Assembly: GCF_000498575.2 (NCBI RefSeq)
Contig: NZ_AWSQ01000009.1
Span: 186,001-250,000 of the forward strand
From: Pseudomonas taeanensis MS-3
GTDB lineage: Bacteria > Pseudomonadota > Gammaproteobacteria > Pseudomonadales > Pseudomonadaceae
Direction of reading: 5' to 3'
DNA: 64,000 bases
The translations under genes and the position numbers were made by a program. The notes beneath the pieces are model-generated. The model was not told where the DNA came from and did not search any database. It worked only from the letters and a program-made list of their open reading frames with translations. How positions within the stretch are numbered: position 1 is the first letter of the stretch; every line of letters starts with the position of its first letter. Below are positions 36,688-46,004 of this stretch, piece by piece.

Positions 36688-38076
36688 TTACATGATCACC
36701 TTGTCGCGCAATTTCTCGGCGGCCTGCTGCAGCGCCTGAATCACCCGCTCCTTGTCGAAGTTCTGAATGCCGTTGGTGTCCAGATACATGGAAAAGCCCG
36801 GCAGTTCGTGTTCGACGTAGCTGGAGGTGGCCCCCAGGTCGCGGCGAAAGTCCACCACCTGATAGATCTGTACCGGGCGAGTGAAGCCCTTGACCGCTAT
36901 CTGACCCTTGTCGCGGCACATGATCAGGTCCTTGATCAGCGAATAGGTCTCATGCGAGATCAGGATTTCGCCGGCTTCGGCGGCGCTTTCCAGGCGGCTG
37001 GCGAGGTTCACGTCGCGGCCGATGATGGTGTAATCCATACGCGTATCGGCGCCAAAGTTACCCACGGTGCAGTAGCCGGTGTTCAGCCCCATGCGGATTT
37101 CCAGGGGTTTGGTGATGCCCTGGGCCCGCCATTGCTGGCGCAGCACTTTCATATGTTTGCGCATGGCGATGGCCATCGAGACTGCCGCCACTGCGTCTTT
37201 CTTGGCGCCTCGGCTGGCCGGGTCGCCGAAGAACACCATGACGCTGTCGCCGATGAACTTGTCGATGGTGCCGCCATATTTCAGGCAGATTTTTGACATC
37301 TCGTTAAGGTAGCTGTTGAGCAGGTCGGTGAGGGTTTCGGCTTCCAGCTCTTCGGACAGCTCGGTGAAGCCTTTGATGTCGGAGAAGAACACCGTGAGCT
37401 TCTTGCGTTGGGTTTCCAGGCGCACGCTCTTCTTGCCGCTGAAGATCGATTCCCACACCTGTGGCGACAGGTATTTGGCGAGATTGCGCGCCAGTCGTGC
37501 GGCCTTCTCCTGTTCGCGCTTGATGTCGCTGCGTACCTGGGTCAGACGCAAGCCTTGCTGGTGCACGAAATAAGCGGTGATACAGATATACAAGGTGGCG
37601 AAGGCGATGCTCACCAGCGCGACGATTGCCGGTGTATTGGGGGTGAATTCGAACTCAATCAATGCGGCGCTGAGCACGGTGCTGAACAAGGCGATCAACA
37701 GAGCCAGCGCCAGGTGGCGCAAGCCGCCAATCACCAGAGAACTGAATGCCAGAATCAACAGGCACACCAGGCTGGGCACTACCGAAAAGCTCAGCAGCGC
37801 AAGTGCTGCGCCGCAGTGCAAGGCGTCGATAAGCAGCAAGGCCAATGTGGTTTTCTGCGGGTGATTGCGCTTGAAGCGCAGGCTAATGTGATGGGCCAGG
37901 TGTGGGTAGAGCAGGGCGTAGGGCACCATCCAGAGGATGTCGTAGCCAAAATGCTGGACGTAGGTGCCCGCGGCGATAGTCGCGGCGATGGCGATATAGG
38001 CCAGCACACGCGAGTAATACTCACGCAGCGGCGGCGCCGGCAGTGGCGTGAGTCGGGTTAACTGGCTGGCATTCAT
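36688..38076 (-). CDS. cyaB: CyaB: MASE2-domain class III adenylate cyclase
   Basis: The protein is 462 residues from the ATG at 38076, close to the 463 of P. aeruginosa CyaB. The N-terminal MASE2 membrane domain spans about residues 20-200 with six helices. After a helical linker (REQEKAARLARNLAKYLSPQ) comes the class III cyclase domain with metal Asp residues (FFSDIKGF; DKFIGDSVMVFFGDP) and TIIGRDVNLASRLE. It makes cAMP, which in Pseudomonas feeds Vfr. The region just upstream of the ATG lacks a good ribosome site, so the start is slightly uncertain. Confidence 0.93.
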   Translation of the reverse strand: MNASQLTRLTPLPAPPLREYYSRVLAYIAIAATIAAGTYVQHFGYDILWMVPYALLYPHLAHHISLRFKRNHPQKTTLALLLIDALHCGAALALLSFSVVPSLVCLLILAFSSLVIGGLRHLALALLIALFSTVLSAALIEFEFTPNTPAIVALVSIAFATLYICITAYFVHQQGLRLTQVRSDIKREQEKAARLARNLAKYLSPQVWESIFSGKKSVRLETQRKKLTVFFSDIKGFTELSEELEAETLTDLLNSYLNEMSKICLKYGGTIDKFIGDSVMVFFGDPASRGAKKDAVAAVSMAIAMRKHMKVLRQQWRAQGITKPLEIRMGLNTGYCTVGNFGADTRMDYTIIGRDVNLASRLESAAEAGEILISHETYSLIKDLIMCRDKGQIAVKGFTRPVQIYQVVDFRRDLGATSSYVEHELPGFSMYLDTNGIQNFDKERVIQALQQAAEKLRDKVIM

Positions 38077-38237
38077 GCTGTGGAGGTGATCCCTGCTGAT
38101 TTTATGACGCCTCTGCTGGGCGTCTAAGCGGTCTGCAAACACTAGGCCAGGCTTGCGACAGAGCGGGGATCATAACCAAGCGTGGCGGCGCGAGCCAAGC
38201 ACGGCAGCCGAACGGTGACGGCGAAGCGCCTCAGTGG

Positions 38238-38822
38238 TTAACGGGCGTGGGTCATGGCCGCTTGATAGAGGGAGTTTTTCGGCTGGGCAAACACGCGTCG
38301 CAGCATGGGCTCGAAGAAGCTCAGCGGTAGGTTTTCAAAGTCTGGATCGAAGGCCGCGGCATCGTACTTGGCGCAGAAGTCGATGGTCGCCTGATAGTGC
38401 GGATGATCCTTGAATTGCTCGCGCAGGTGACGGTCCATGCCCAGGTGATGGAAGAAGTAATAGCCCTGAAATATTCCGTGGTTTGCGACCATCCAATGCA
38501 GCTCCGCGCTGACGAATGGCTTGAGCATGGCCGCGGCGATATCGGCATGGTTATAACTACCAAGAGTGTCGCCGATGTCGTGCAACAAGGCGCAGACCAC
38601 GTACTCCTCGTCGCGCCCATCGAGGTGCGCGCGGGTGGCGGTCTGCAGCGAGTGGGCCAGGCGATCGATGGGGAAGCCGCCGAAGTCGCCGTCGAGCAGT
38701 TTCAAGTGGCTGAGAATGCGCTCGGGCAACTGCGCCGCATAGGCGCTGAAGTGCTGTGCAATGGTCGCCCAATCCTCGGCCGTGCCGTCCTGCATGTGGG
38801 TGAAATGTGCCTGAGTGTGCAT
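38238..38822 (-). CDS. HD-domain protein (phosphohydrolase or HD-type diiron oxygenase)
   Basis: The 194-residue protein has an HD motif in VCALLHDIGDTLGSYNHADI, with further His residues in WMVANHGIFQGYYFFHHLG. The HD...H...H pattern binds one or two metals. Some HD proteins of this size and pattern (PhnZ type) are diiron oxygenases rather than phosphohydrolases. It is 27 bases downstream of an Mpo1-like gene on the same strand, so the two are probably an operon. Substrate is unknown. Confidence 0.85.
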   Translation of the reverse strand: MHTQAHFTHMQDGTAEDWATIAQHFSAYAAQLPERILSHLKLLDGDFGGFPIDRLAHSLQTATRAHLDGRDEEYVVCALLHDIGDTLGSYNHADIAAAMLKPFVSAELHWMVANHGIFQGYYFFHHLGMDRHLREQFKDHPHYQATIDFCAKYDAAAFDPDFENLPLSFFEPMLRRVFAQPKNSLYQAAMTHAR

Positions 38823-38849
38823 TACGAGTGTCCTCTGCTGGCTCTCGGG

Positions 38850-39167
38850 TCAGAACTTGATGCGGCCGGTCAGGGCATCCTTGAGCATCACCCAATCGCC
38901 CATCAGCGAATACAACGGGTATTGGAAGGTGGCCGGGCGGTTTTTCTCGAAGACGAAGTGGCCGACCCAGGCAAAGCCATAGCCGGCCAGAGGGATCGCC
39001 AGTAACCACTGCCACTGTTGGCTGAGCAGGGAGTAGGCGAAGATGCCCAGTACCAGCAAGCTGCCGGCGTAGTGCAGGCGGCGACAGGTGGCGTTACTGT
39101 GTTCTTGCAGGTAATAAGGGTAGAACTCGGCGAAGCTGGTGTAGCGGGCACTGGTCTGAGTGGCCAT
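38850..39167 (-). CDS. Mpo1-like (DUF962) membrane protein
   Basis: The 105-residue protein matches DUF962/Mpo1: N-terminal YTSFAEFYPYYLQEHSNATC with the conserved H, RRLHYAGSLLVLGIFAYSLL, then GFAWVGHFVFEKNRPATFQY. The conserved His residues (EHSN, RLHY, GHFVFEKN) are iron ligands in yeast Mpo1, a dioxygenase in 2-hydroxy fatty acid alpha-oxidation. It lies upstream of the HD-domain gene and is divergent from an AraC regulator. Confidence 0.87.
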   Translation of the reverse strand: MATQTSARYTSFAEFYPYYLQEHSNATCRRLHYAGSLLVLGIFAYSLLSQQWQWLLAIPLAGYGFAWVGHFVFEKNRPATFQYPLYSLMGDWVMLKDALTGRIKF

Positions 39168-39314
39168 GGCGCACCTCCTGTATTGGGTGACTGGTGGTTG
39201 GGCCCAGTCTAGGCCGAGTGTCCTGCTGGGCCAGTGACATTAAGTGCCAGTTTAGTATCCTTCGTCGCCAGGCCGCGTATTGCGACCCTCCGCTGACTCG
39301 AATAAGAACAGGCC

Positions 39315-40316
39315 ATGAGCGAACGAACCACCTCGTCGAATTGGGCTTTGGGGATTGTCCAGGCACTGGAACTGGGCGGCGTCGACTGCCGCATGATCTT
39401 TCCCGAGCTGGGCTTGGATTATGCCGCCCTGGAGGATCCAGATGCCCGTTTCCCGCAGGACGATATGACCCGTCTGTGGCAGCGTGCGGTGGCGCTGTCG
39501 GGTAATCCGGCGATTGGCTTGAACATGGCCAAAGTGGTGCGTCCGGCCTCCTTCCATGTGGTGGGGTACGCGTTGATGTCCAGCCGTACGCTGAAGGAAG
39601 GCCTGACCCGTCTGGTGCGTTTTCAGCGGATCATCGCCGAGGGCGCCGATCTGAGCTTTCGCAGTACCCCACATGGTTACGAGTTGCTCCTGGCAATCCA
39701 CGGCGATCGTCTGCCGCCCGCGCGGCAGAGCGCCGAGGCGTCGCTGGCTTATGCTCTGGCATTCTGCCGTTGGATGACCGGTAAGCCGATTCTCCCGCAA
39801 CAGATTCTTTTCCAGGGAGAGCCACCGGCCGATCTGCAACCCTTTCAACAGGTATTTCAGGCGCCGCTGAAGTTCAATGCCGCGCACTACGCGCTGCTGT
39901 TCGATCGGGCCGACATAGAGATGCTGCTGCCGACTGCCAACGAGGCGCTGGCGCAGTTGCATGATCGTTTCGCCGGTGAGTATCTCGCGCGTTTCTCGGA
40001 AAGCCGCGTGACTCACCTGGCCCGGCAAGTGCTGTGCCGGTTGCTGCCGCAAGGTGAGCCCAAACGCGAGGCGGTGGCGCAGGCGCTGCACTTGTCGCAG
40101 CGCACCCTGCAGCGGCGCTTACAGGAAGAGGGCACCAGCTTCCAGCAACTGCTTGACGACACCCGTCGTGAGCTGGCGGAGCAGTACTTGGCTCAGCCCA
40201 ACCTTGCCCTGCTGGAGGTCGCTTATTTATTGGGCTTCGCCGATCCGAGCAATTTCTTTCGCGCGTTCCGCCGCTGGTTCGACATCACCCCAGGCGAATA
40301 CCGCACGCGGTTATAG
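39315..40316 (+). CDS. AraC-family regulator with arabinose-binding-like (OruR-type) N-domain
   Basis: The 333-residue protein has the long N-terminal domain shared by OruR, VirS and related regulators (FPQDDMTRLWQRAVALSGNP; ASFHVVGYALMSSRTLKEGL). The C-terminal AraC helix-turn-helix includes HLSQRTLQRRLQEEGTSFQQ, the VAYLLGFADPSNFFRAFRRW signature and PGEYR. It diverges from the Mpo1/HD operon across 147 bases and may control it. The ligand is unknown. Confidence 0.92.
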   Translation: MSERTTSSNWALGIVQALELGGVDCRMIFPELGLDYAALEDPDARFPQDDMTRLWQRAVALSGNPAIGLNMAKVVRPASFHVVGYALMSSRTLKEGLTRLVRFQRIIAEGADLSFRSTPHGYELLLAIHGDRLPPARQSAEASLAYALAFCRWMTGKPILPQQILFQGEPPADLQPFQQVFQAPLKFNAAHYALLFDRADIEMLLPTANEALAQLHDRFAGEYLARFSESRVTHLARQVLCRLLPQGEPKREAVAQALHLSQRTLQRRLQEEGTSFQQLLDDTRRELAEQYLAQPNLALLEVAYLLGFADPSNFFRAFRRWFDITPGEYRTRL

Positions 40317-40366
40317 CGCAGGTCGGTGCTGTAGCCGCGCCAGGCCATGATCCTGGGGCAATCCCA

Positions 40367-41821
40367 TCAATGTCGCCAAAAGGCCGGCATCAGCAGTACC
40401 AGTACGGTCAGAATCTCCAGTCGCCCGAGCAGCATGCCCAGGGTCAGTAACCACTTGGCGATGTCCGGCAGACTGGCGAAGTTGCCGGCCGGACCGATGA
40501 TCGGACCCATGCCTGGGCCTACGCCGGATACCGTGCTGGCGGCTCCGCTCAGCGCGGTGATCCAGTCCAGGCCGCACAGGGTCAGGGCCAGTGCCAACAA
40601 GGCGATGGTGATGGTGAAGAAGAACGAGAAGGTCAGAATCGAACGGACGATATCTTCGTCCAGACGGTGGCGGTTGTACTGCTGTTTGATCACCGCGCGC
40701 GGATGCACGAGTTGCTGCAGGTTGGCCTTGAGTAGGATATAGGCCACCTGGAAGCGGAAAATCTTCAAGCCGCCGGCGGTCGAACCGGAGCAACCGCCGA
40801 TGAAACCCAGGTAGAAGAACAGCATCCCGGAGAAACCACCCCATAGGGTGTAGTCGCCCAGTGCAAAGCCGGTGGTGGTCATGATCGAGGTGGCGTTCAC
40901 GGCTACGTGGCGAACGGCTTCCAGCCAATGCAGTTCGGTGGTCAGGTTGTACCAGGTGCCGAGCGCCAGCCAGGTGCCCAGCAAGATGATGAGAAAGCCG
41001 TGCACCTGTTGGTCGCGAAACAGTGCCAGGTAGTTGCCACGCATCATTGATACATAGAGTACGAACGGCAGGCTGCCGAGAATCATCAGCAGCACAGCCA
41101 CCCAATGCACCGCAGGTTGTGCCCAGTTACCGATGGAGCGGTCCGAGGTGGAGAACCCGCCGGTGGCGATCGCCGACATGGTGTGGTTGATCGAGTCGAA
41201 TAGGCCCATACCCGCCAACCAGAATGCCAGAACGCCAAGCAGACTGAGGCCGACATACGCTGCCACCATGTACTTGGCAACCATGTGCGAGCGCGGCATG
41301 ACCTTCTCCGAGCGATCCGAGGACTCGGTTTGGAACAGGCGCATACCACCGATCCGCAGCATTGGCAGAATCGCCACGGCCATGGCGATAAAGCCGATGC
41401 CGCCGAGCCAGTGCAGCAGCGAGCGCCAGATCAGAATGCCCGGTGACATGCTGTCCAGCCCACTGAGCACGGTAGCACCAGTGGCGGTAATCCCGGACAT
41501 GCTCTCGAAAATCGCGTCGGCAATGCTCATGCGCTGAAACAGCATGAAGGGCAGGGCAGCGAACAGGCACACCAGCAGCCAGCTCGAAACCGTCAGCATG
41601 TACATGTCACGCGGGCGCAGCTGGGTGTCCGCAGGCCGCCCCTGGAGGACCATGGCGAGGCCGGCGACGAAGGTGAACAAGCTCGACCAGAGAAAACCGT
41701 TCAGCTCTTGGGCGCGTTCGAATAGCACCAGTGTGAGCATCGGTACGACCATGCTGATGGCCAGGGTAATCAGAAAAATGCCGTTGATGAACGCGATGAT
41801 TCGTAAGGTCGGCAAGGCCAT
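40367..41821 (-). CDS. trkH: TrkH-family potassium uptake protein, copy 1
   Basis: The 484-residue membrane subunit has four pore-loop signatures: ITATGATV, AIATGGFST, MTTTGFALGDY and SGVGPGMGP. With TrkA it forms the Trk potassium uptake system in the inner membrane. A second, same-length copy lies 84 bases upstream on the same strand, so the two form a tandem pair. The fourth pore loop here has GVGPG rather than the NVGPG of copy 2. Confidence 0.94.
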   Translation of the reverse strand: MALPTLRIIAFINGIFLITLAISMVVPMLTLVLFERAQELNGFLWSSLFTFVAGLAMVLQGRPADTQLRPRDMYMLTVSSWLLVCLFAALPFMLFQRMSIADAIFESMSGITATGATVLSGLDSMSPGILIWRSLLHWLGGIGFIAMAVAILPMLRIGGMRLFQTESSDRSEKVMPRSHMVAKYMVAAYVGLSLLGVLAFWLAGMGLFDSINHTMSAIATGGFSTSDRSIGNWAQPAVHWVAVLLMILGSLPFVLYVSMMRGNYLALFRDQQVHGFLIILLGTWLALGTWYNLTTELHWLEAVRHVAVNATSIMTTTGFALGDYTLWGGFSGMLFFYLGFIGGCSGSTAGGLKIFRFQVAYILLKANLQQLVHPRAVIKQQYNRHRLDEDIVRSILTFSFFFTITIALLALALTLCGLDWITALSGAASTVSGVGPGMGPIIGPAGNFASLPDIAKWLLTLGMLLGRLEILTVLVLLMPAFWRH

Positions 41822-41905
41822 CTAGTCGGCTTCCATAAAATAGTGGCGTGATTCTAAGAGGAACTGCTCGCTAACCACAGGGTGAAAAGGGAAATTTACG
41901 CTGTT

Positions 41906-43360
41906 TCAGTGTCGCCAAAAGGCCCGCGTGGTCAGCACCAGCACGGTGAGGATCTCCAGGCGGCCGAGCAGCATCCCAATGGTCAGCAGCCATTTGGCGG
42001 AGTCAGCCAGGCTGGAGAAATTACCAGCCGGACCGACAACCGGTCCCAGGCCAGGGCCGACGTTGCATACGGCGGTCGCGGCCGCGGTCAGGGCAGTGAC
42101 CCAGTCCAGACCGATCAAGGCCAGGCCGAGGGCGATCATGCCGATGGTGATAGTGAAAAAGAACGAGAAGGTAGTCAGTGAGCGGACAATTTCTTCATCG
42201 AGGATGTGGTTGTTGTACTGCTGTTTGATCACCGCGCGGGGGTGCATCAGTTGCTGCAGGCTGGCTTTGAGCAATACATAGGCGACCTGAAAACGGAAGA
42301 TTTTCAAGCCGCCAGCCGTTGAGCCGGAACAGCCACCGATAAAGGTCAGGTAGAAAAACAGCAGCACCGCGAAACTGCCCCACTGGCTGTAGTCGCCCAG
42401 GGCGAAGCCGGTGGTGGTCACCACCGATGTGACATTGACTGCGACAATGCGCAAGGCATCCAGCCAGGGGTACTCGGAGTTGAACCACAACCAGGTGGCG
42501 AAGACCAACCAGGTCAACAGCAGAAAGCCGATGAAGCCGCGCACCTGTTGGTCCTTGAACAGCGCCTGGCGATGGCCGCGCAAACTCGTTACATACAGCG
42601 CGAAGGGCAGGCTGCCGAGAATCATCATCAGCACCGCGACCCAGTGCACGGCGGGTTGTGACCAGTGGGCGAGGGAGGCGTCCGAGGTGGAGAAACCACC
42701 GGTCGAGATCGACACCATGGAGTGGTTGATGGCATCGAACGCGCTCATCCCGGCCAGCCAGAAGCCCAGGGCGCCGAGCAGGGTAAAGCCCAGGTAGATG
42801 AAGAGGATGTATTGGGCGACCATATGCGAGCGCGGCATGATCTTCTCGCCCCAGTCGGAGGATTCGGTCTGGAACAGACGCATGCCACCGACACGTAGCA
42901 GCGGCAGAATTGCCACCGCCATGCCGATAAAACCGATGCCGCCGAGCCACTGCAGCATCGAACGCCAGATCAGCAGCCCCGGTGTGACACTATCCAGCCC
43001 GGTCAGTACCGTGGAGCCGGTGGTGGTGATGCCGGACATGGTCTCGAAGAAGGCGTCGGTATAGCTGATGTGCTGGATCAGCACCATCGGCAGGGCGGCG
43101 AAGATACACACTACCAGCCAACTGGCGGTGGTCAGCAGGTACATATCGCGCGGACGTAGCTGGGCATTGGCCGGTCGGCCGGGAGCGATCAGGGCGAGGC
43201 CGACGGCTGAGCTGGCCAGGCATGACCAGAGAAAGGCGTCGAGGTCTTCGCTATGATCGAAGATCAGCAGGGTCAGCATGGGTAGCGTCATGCTGACAGC
43301 CAAGGTGATCAGGAAAATGCCGAGAATGAAGCCGATGATCCGCAGCGTCGGCAGGGCCAT
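41906..43360 (-). CDS. trkH: TrkH-family potassium uptake protein, copy 2
   Basis: The 484-residue protein is colinear with the neighbouring TrkH over the full length, with many identical blocks (for example GGIGFI, RSHMVA, PAVHWVAV, GCSGSTAGGLKIFRFQVAY). Its pore loops read ITTTGSTV, SISTGGFST, VTTTGFALGDY and NVGPGLGP. It is upstream of copy 1 in transcription order. A recent duplication with divergence, as with E. coli TrkH and TrkG, is the simplest reading. Confidence 0.94.
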   Translation of the reverse strand: MALPTLRIIGFILGIFLITLAVSMTLPMLTLLIFDHSEDLDAFLWSCLASSAVGLALIAPGRPANAQLRPRDMYLLTTASWLVVCIFAALPMVLIQHISYTDAFFETMSGITTTGSTVLTGLDSVTPGLLIWRSMLQWLGGIGFIGMAVAILPLLRVGGMRLFQTESSDWGEKIMPRSHMVAQYILFIYLGFTLLGALGFWLAGMSAFDAINHSMVSISTGGFSTSDASLAHWSQPAVHWVAVLMMILGSLPFALYVTSLRGHRQALFKDQQVRGFIGFLLLTWLVFATWLWFNSEYPWLDALRIVAVNVTSVVTTTGFALGDYSQWGSFAVLLFFYLTFIGGCSGSTAGGLKIFRFQVAYVLLKASLQQLMHPRAVIKQQYNNHILDEEIVRSLTTFSFFFTITIGMIALGLALIGLDWVTALTAAATAVCNVGPGLGPVVGPAGNFSSLADSAKWLLTIGMLLGRLEILTVLVLTTRAFWRH

Positions 43361-43441
43361 GAAGTGGGGCTCGGGTTGATGGCGGCAAAGGGGGGCATTC
43401 TACTCGCGGCGCCCGGTGCTTAACCAGCCATCAAACAACCC

Positions 43442-43469
43442 TTTACAAGCGCCTGGCGCTGCATAGAAT
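43442..43469 (+). promoter_or_regulatory. Probable sigma-70 promoter for the YkgJ gene
   Basis: A TTTACA (-35, 43442-43447) is separated by 16 bases from TAGAAT (-10, 43464-43469). The -10 lies 46 bases upstream of the YkgJ start, giving a short 5' leader. Confidence 0.6.
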
Positions 43470-43515
43470 ACGCCGCCAGGTGCCGGCCCTTGCCGGTTTC
43501 TGAGTCCTCTAAATC

Positions 43516-43887
43516 ATGTCGAATGCTAATCCTTGCCTTACGTGCGGTGCCTGCTGTGCGCATTTTCGTGTGTCTTTCTACTGGGGTGAGTGCCAGTCGG
43601 TCGGCGGGCTGGTGCCGGACGATCAAGTGGTGTTGATTACCCCGCATCGGGTCGCCATGCGCGGCACCGAGGCTAAACCGGCGCGCTGCGTCGCCTTGCT
43701 CGGCGACGTGGGGCAGGGTACACGCTGCACCATGTATGAGCAGCGCTCCAGCCCCTGCCGTGACTTCGAGGCGTCCTGGGCCAATGGTGAACATAACCCG
43801 CGTTGTGATGACGCGCGCCGCGCCCATGGCCTACCGCCCCTGATGCCGCCGGTGCAACCGAGTGTCTCGCCTGAGCGAGTCGCATAA
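43516..43887 (+). CDS. YkgJ-family cysteine-cluster protein
   Basis: The 123-residue protein starts MSNANPCLTCGACCAHFRVS, the CxxCxxCC signature of the YkgJ/UPF0153 metal-binding family. Further Cys residues follow at RCVAL, RCTMY and SPCRDF, so a zinc or iron-sulfur site is likely. Function is unknown. It is divergent from the trkH pair and followed by a nitroreductase 109 bases later. Confidence 0.88.
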   Translation: MSNANPCLTCGACCAHFRVSFYWGECQSVGGLVPDDQVVLITPHRVAMRGTEAKPARCVALLGDVGQGTRCTMYEQRSSPCRDFEASWANGEHNPRCDDARRAHGLPPLMPPVQPSVSPERVA

Positions 43888-43996
43888 CGCCGTTCAGAGT
43901 GCGGTGGCGGGCAGGGAAGGGCGTGCGGATAATTTTTCCCCAATTTCAGGGCGTCACGCCCTAGAATTCCCGCTTCTTTTCTTCAGGAGGTGGCCC

Positions 43997-44557
43997 ATGG
44001 ACGCTCTCGATGCCCTGCTCAACCGTGTTTCAGCGCCGCGTTTGTGTGAGCCTGCACCGGATGCTGCACAGCGTGAATTACTGTTTCGCGCGGCGTTTCG
44101 CGCGCCGGATCATGCCCTGTTAAAACCCTGGCGTTTTCTCACCATCGAGGGGGCGGCCCGGGAACAGTTGGGCGAGCTGTTGGCCGAAGCGCTGACGGCA
44201 GACTCTGCCGAAGTGAGTGAGGAAGCCTTGGCTAAAGCGCGGGCCATGCCGTTGCGAGCGCCGCTGCTGGTCATAGTGATCGCGCGGGTACAGGCTCATC
44301 CGAAAGTCCCGCCACAGGAGCAGGTGATCGCCGCGGGCTGCGCCGCCCATGCCATTCTGCTTGCCGCCCATGCCCAAGGCATCGGCGCGGTTTGGCGCAC
44401 TGGGGATCTGGCCTACAACCGCCGAGTGGCAGCCGGCCTTGGCTTGGCCAGCGATGAGCAAGTCGTCGCCATGCTCTACCTGGGGACGCCAGAGCGCGAG
44501 TTGCGTACGCCGCAACAGTTGGCGGTGGCCGATTATGTCAGTGCCTGGCCTAACTGA
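43997..44557 (+). CDS. Nitroreductase-family FMN oxidoreductase (YdjA-like)
   Basis: The protein is 186 residues from the ATG at 43997, preceded by AGGAGG. It has the nitroreductase fold of the short YdjA type (FRAPDHALLKPWRFLTIEG; AAHAILLAAHAQGIGAVWRT). It would use NAD(P)H and FMN to reduce nitro or enone compounds. It ends in a short convergent gap with the CpxA-like kinase. The substrate is not evident. Confidence 0.9.
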   Translation: MDALDALLNRVSAPRLCEPAPDAAQRELLFRAAFRAPDHALLKPWRFLTIEGAAREQLGELLAEALTADSAEVSEEALAKARAMPLRAPLLVIVIARVQAHPKVPPQEQVIAAGCAAHAILLAAHAQGIGAVWRTGDLAYNRRVAAGLGLASDEQVVAMLYLGTPERELRTPQQLAVADYVSAWPN

Positions 44558-44604
44558 CAGGCTGATGAAGCCTGGGCCGCACAGCAATCGCTGGGCGTGC
44601 CCTC

Positions 44605-45930
44605 TTAGGTTTGGGGCTTTAGCGGCAGCACTAAGCAGGCGCTAAAGCCGCCATCAGGGTGGTTGCTTAACGCGAGATGCCCGCCGTGGCGTTCGGCGGC
44701 GCGCCGAGCGATGGCCAGGCCCAGCCCGTGTCCGGCAGTGCTCTGTCCAGGCGCACGGAAAAACGGCTCACCCAGCCGTGTCAGGTGTTCGTTGGCAACT
44801 CCAGGGCCGTGATCATGCACGGTCAAGTGCAGTTCGTTCGCCTGACGGTTTACGCTGAGTTCGATCGGTTGGCCCGGCGGGTTGAAGCGCAGTGCGTTGC
44901 GCAGCAGGTTGTCCAGCGCCCGCTCGAGCATGTCTGGCCAACCGTAAAGGCTTACCCCAGGCTCAATATCTAAGGTGATTTTTTGCTGTGGCGCGCCGAG
45001 CTGCGCGTCTTCTTGCAGCTTACGCAGGAGAGCCGGGAAATCGACCGGTTGCGCCGCGCCAGGGTCGGCATCGAGGCGGGCGAGGGCGAGAATCTCGCTG
45101 ATCAAGGCTTCCAGGCGATCACATTCCTGCGTCAGCCGCGGCCAGAATTTTTCCCGCTCGCCAGACCCGGCACGTTCGGCCAACGCCAGAGCAACGCGAA
45201 GACGCGCCAGCGGTGAGCGCAGCTCGTGGGAGACATCGCGCAACAGCTGACGCTGGCTGCCGATCAACCCTTGCAAGCGCGAACCCATACGGTTGAAATC
45301 GCTGGCCAGCACGCCGAACTCATCGCGACGACCGGCCAGGCGTGCCAGGCTGCTCTGCTGGTAGGCGGTTTGACCGAGGTCGTGCACGGCGCCGCGTAGA
45401 CGGCTCAGTGGGCGGGTGATGGACAGGGTCAGCAGCAGGCTGAGCAGGGTCAATACGACTAGGGCGATACCCAGTGCACTGAGCGGCAAGAGCAAGCTGC
45501 CGCGCTGCCAGGTCATCAGCTCCTGATGCTGAATGCGGTAGATGAACAGGTAGGTTTCGCCACTGAGTGGACTGCTGTAGTCCTCGGTCAGGCGGCGCCA
45601 GGGAAGCCGTCGATCATTTTCATGGCGTGCCTCGAAGGCTGCCGCGCGCCGTGGAAAGGTGCCTTTGACCAGGGGCTGGCTGTTGTCGCCGAGCACCTGT
45701 ACGTGGATGCGAAAGTCTTTTCTGCGTTGTTCGAGGAAGTCCTGGGCAGCGCTTGGCCCCTGGGTTTCGTAGTGCTGCGTCCAGGCTTCTGCCAAGCCCA
45801 TTACGGCAGGATGTTGGCTGAGAATCCAGGCGTCTTGATTCAGCGCGCGCCCCAGTAACATGGACAGCCCGGCAACTAGGGCGATAGCCAGCCAGAAACT
45901 GGCGAAGATGCGCCAGAACAGTGAACGCAC
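44605..45930 (-). CDS. CpxA/CpxS-like sensor histidine kinase
   Basis: The protein is 441 residues from the GTG at 45930 (VRSLFWRIFASFWLAIALVA), which has GAGAGGAG just upstream; a TTG start at 45951 is less likely. A first transmembrane helix, a periplasmic sensor loop (about 30-150), a second helix and HAMP lead to the H-box DVSHELRSPLARLR, N-box LLRNALRF and G-box GHGLGLAIARR. It should sense envelope stress and phosphorylate the CpxR-like regulator encoded upstream. The order regulator-spy-kinase matches PA3204-PA3206 of P. aeruginosa. Confidence 0.9.
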   Translation of the reverse strand: MRSLFWRIFASFWLAIALVAGLSMLLGRALNQDAWILSQHPAVMGLAEAWTQHYETQGPSAAQDFLEQRRKDFRIHVQVLGDNSQPLVKGTFPRRAAAFEARHENDRRLPWRRLTEDYSSPLSGETYLFIYRIQHQELMTWQRGSLLLPLSALGIALVVLTLLSLLLTLSITRPLSRLRGAVHDLGQTAYQQSSLARLAGRRDEFGVLASDFNRMGSRLQGLIGSQRQLLRDVSHELRSPLARLRVALALAERAGSGEREKFWPRLTQECDRLEALISEILALARLDADPGAAQPVDFPALLRKLQEDAQLGAPQQKITLDIEPGVSLYGWPDMLERALDNLLRNALRFNPPGQPIELSVNRQANELHLTVHDHGPGVANEHLTRLGEPFFRAPGQSTAGHGLGLAIARRAAERHGGHLALSNHPDGGFSACLVLPLKPQT

Positions 45931-45952
45931 GGTGACTCCTCTCAACGGCAAT

Positions 45953-45980
45953 ACCCATCAGGCTTAAAGGCCTGATGGGT
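45953..45980. other. Strong hairpin between spy and the kinase gene
   Basis: A perfect 11-bp inverted repeat (45953-45963 and 45970-45980) has a 6-base loop. It sits 22 bases upstream of the kinase start, without a T-run on the minus strand. It could reduce read-through or mark an mRNA processing site, lowering kinase relative to Spy. Confidence 0.6.
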
Positions 45981-46004
45981 CGGGTAATGGCGACAGGCTG
46001 CGCT

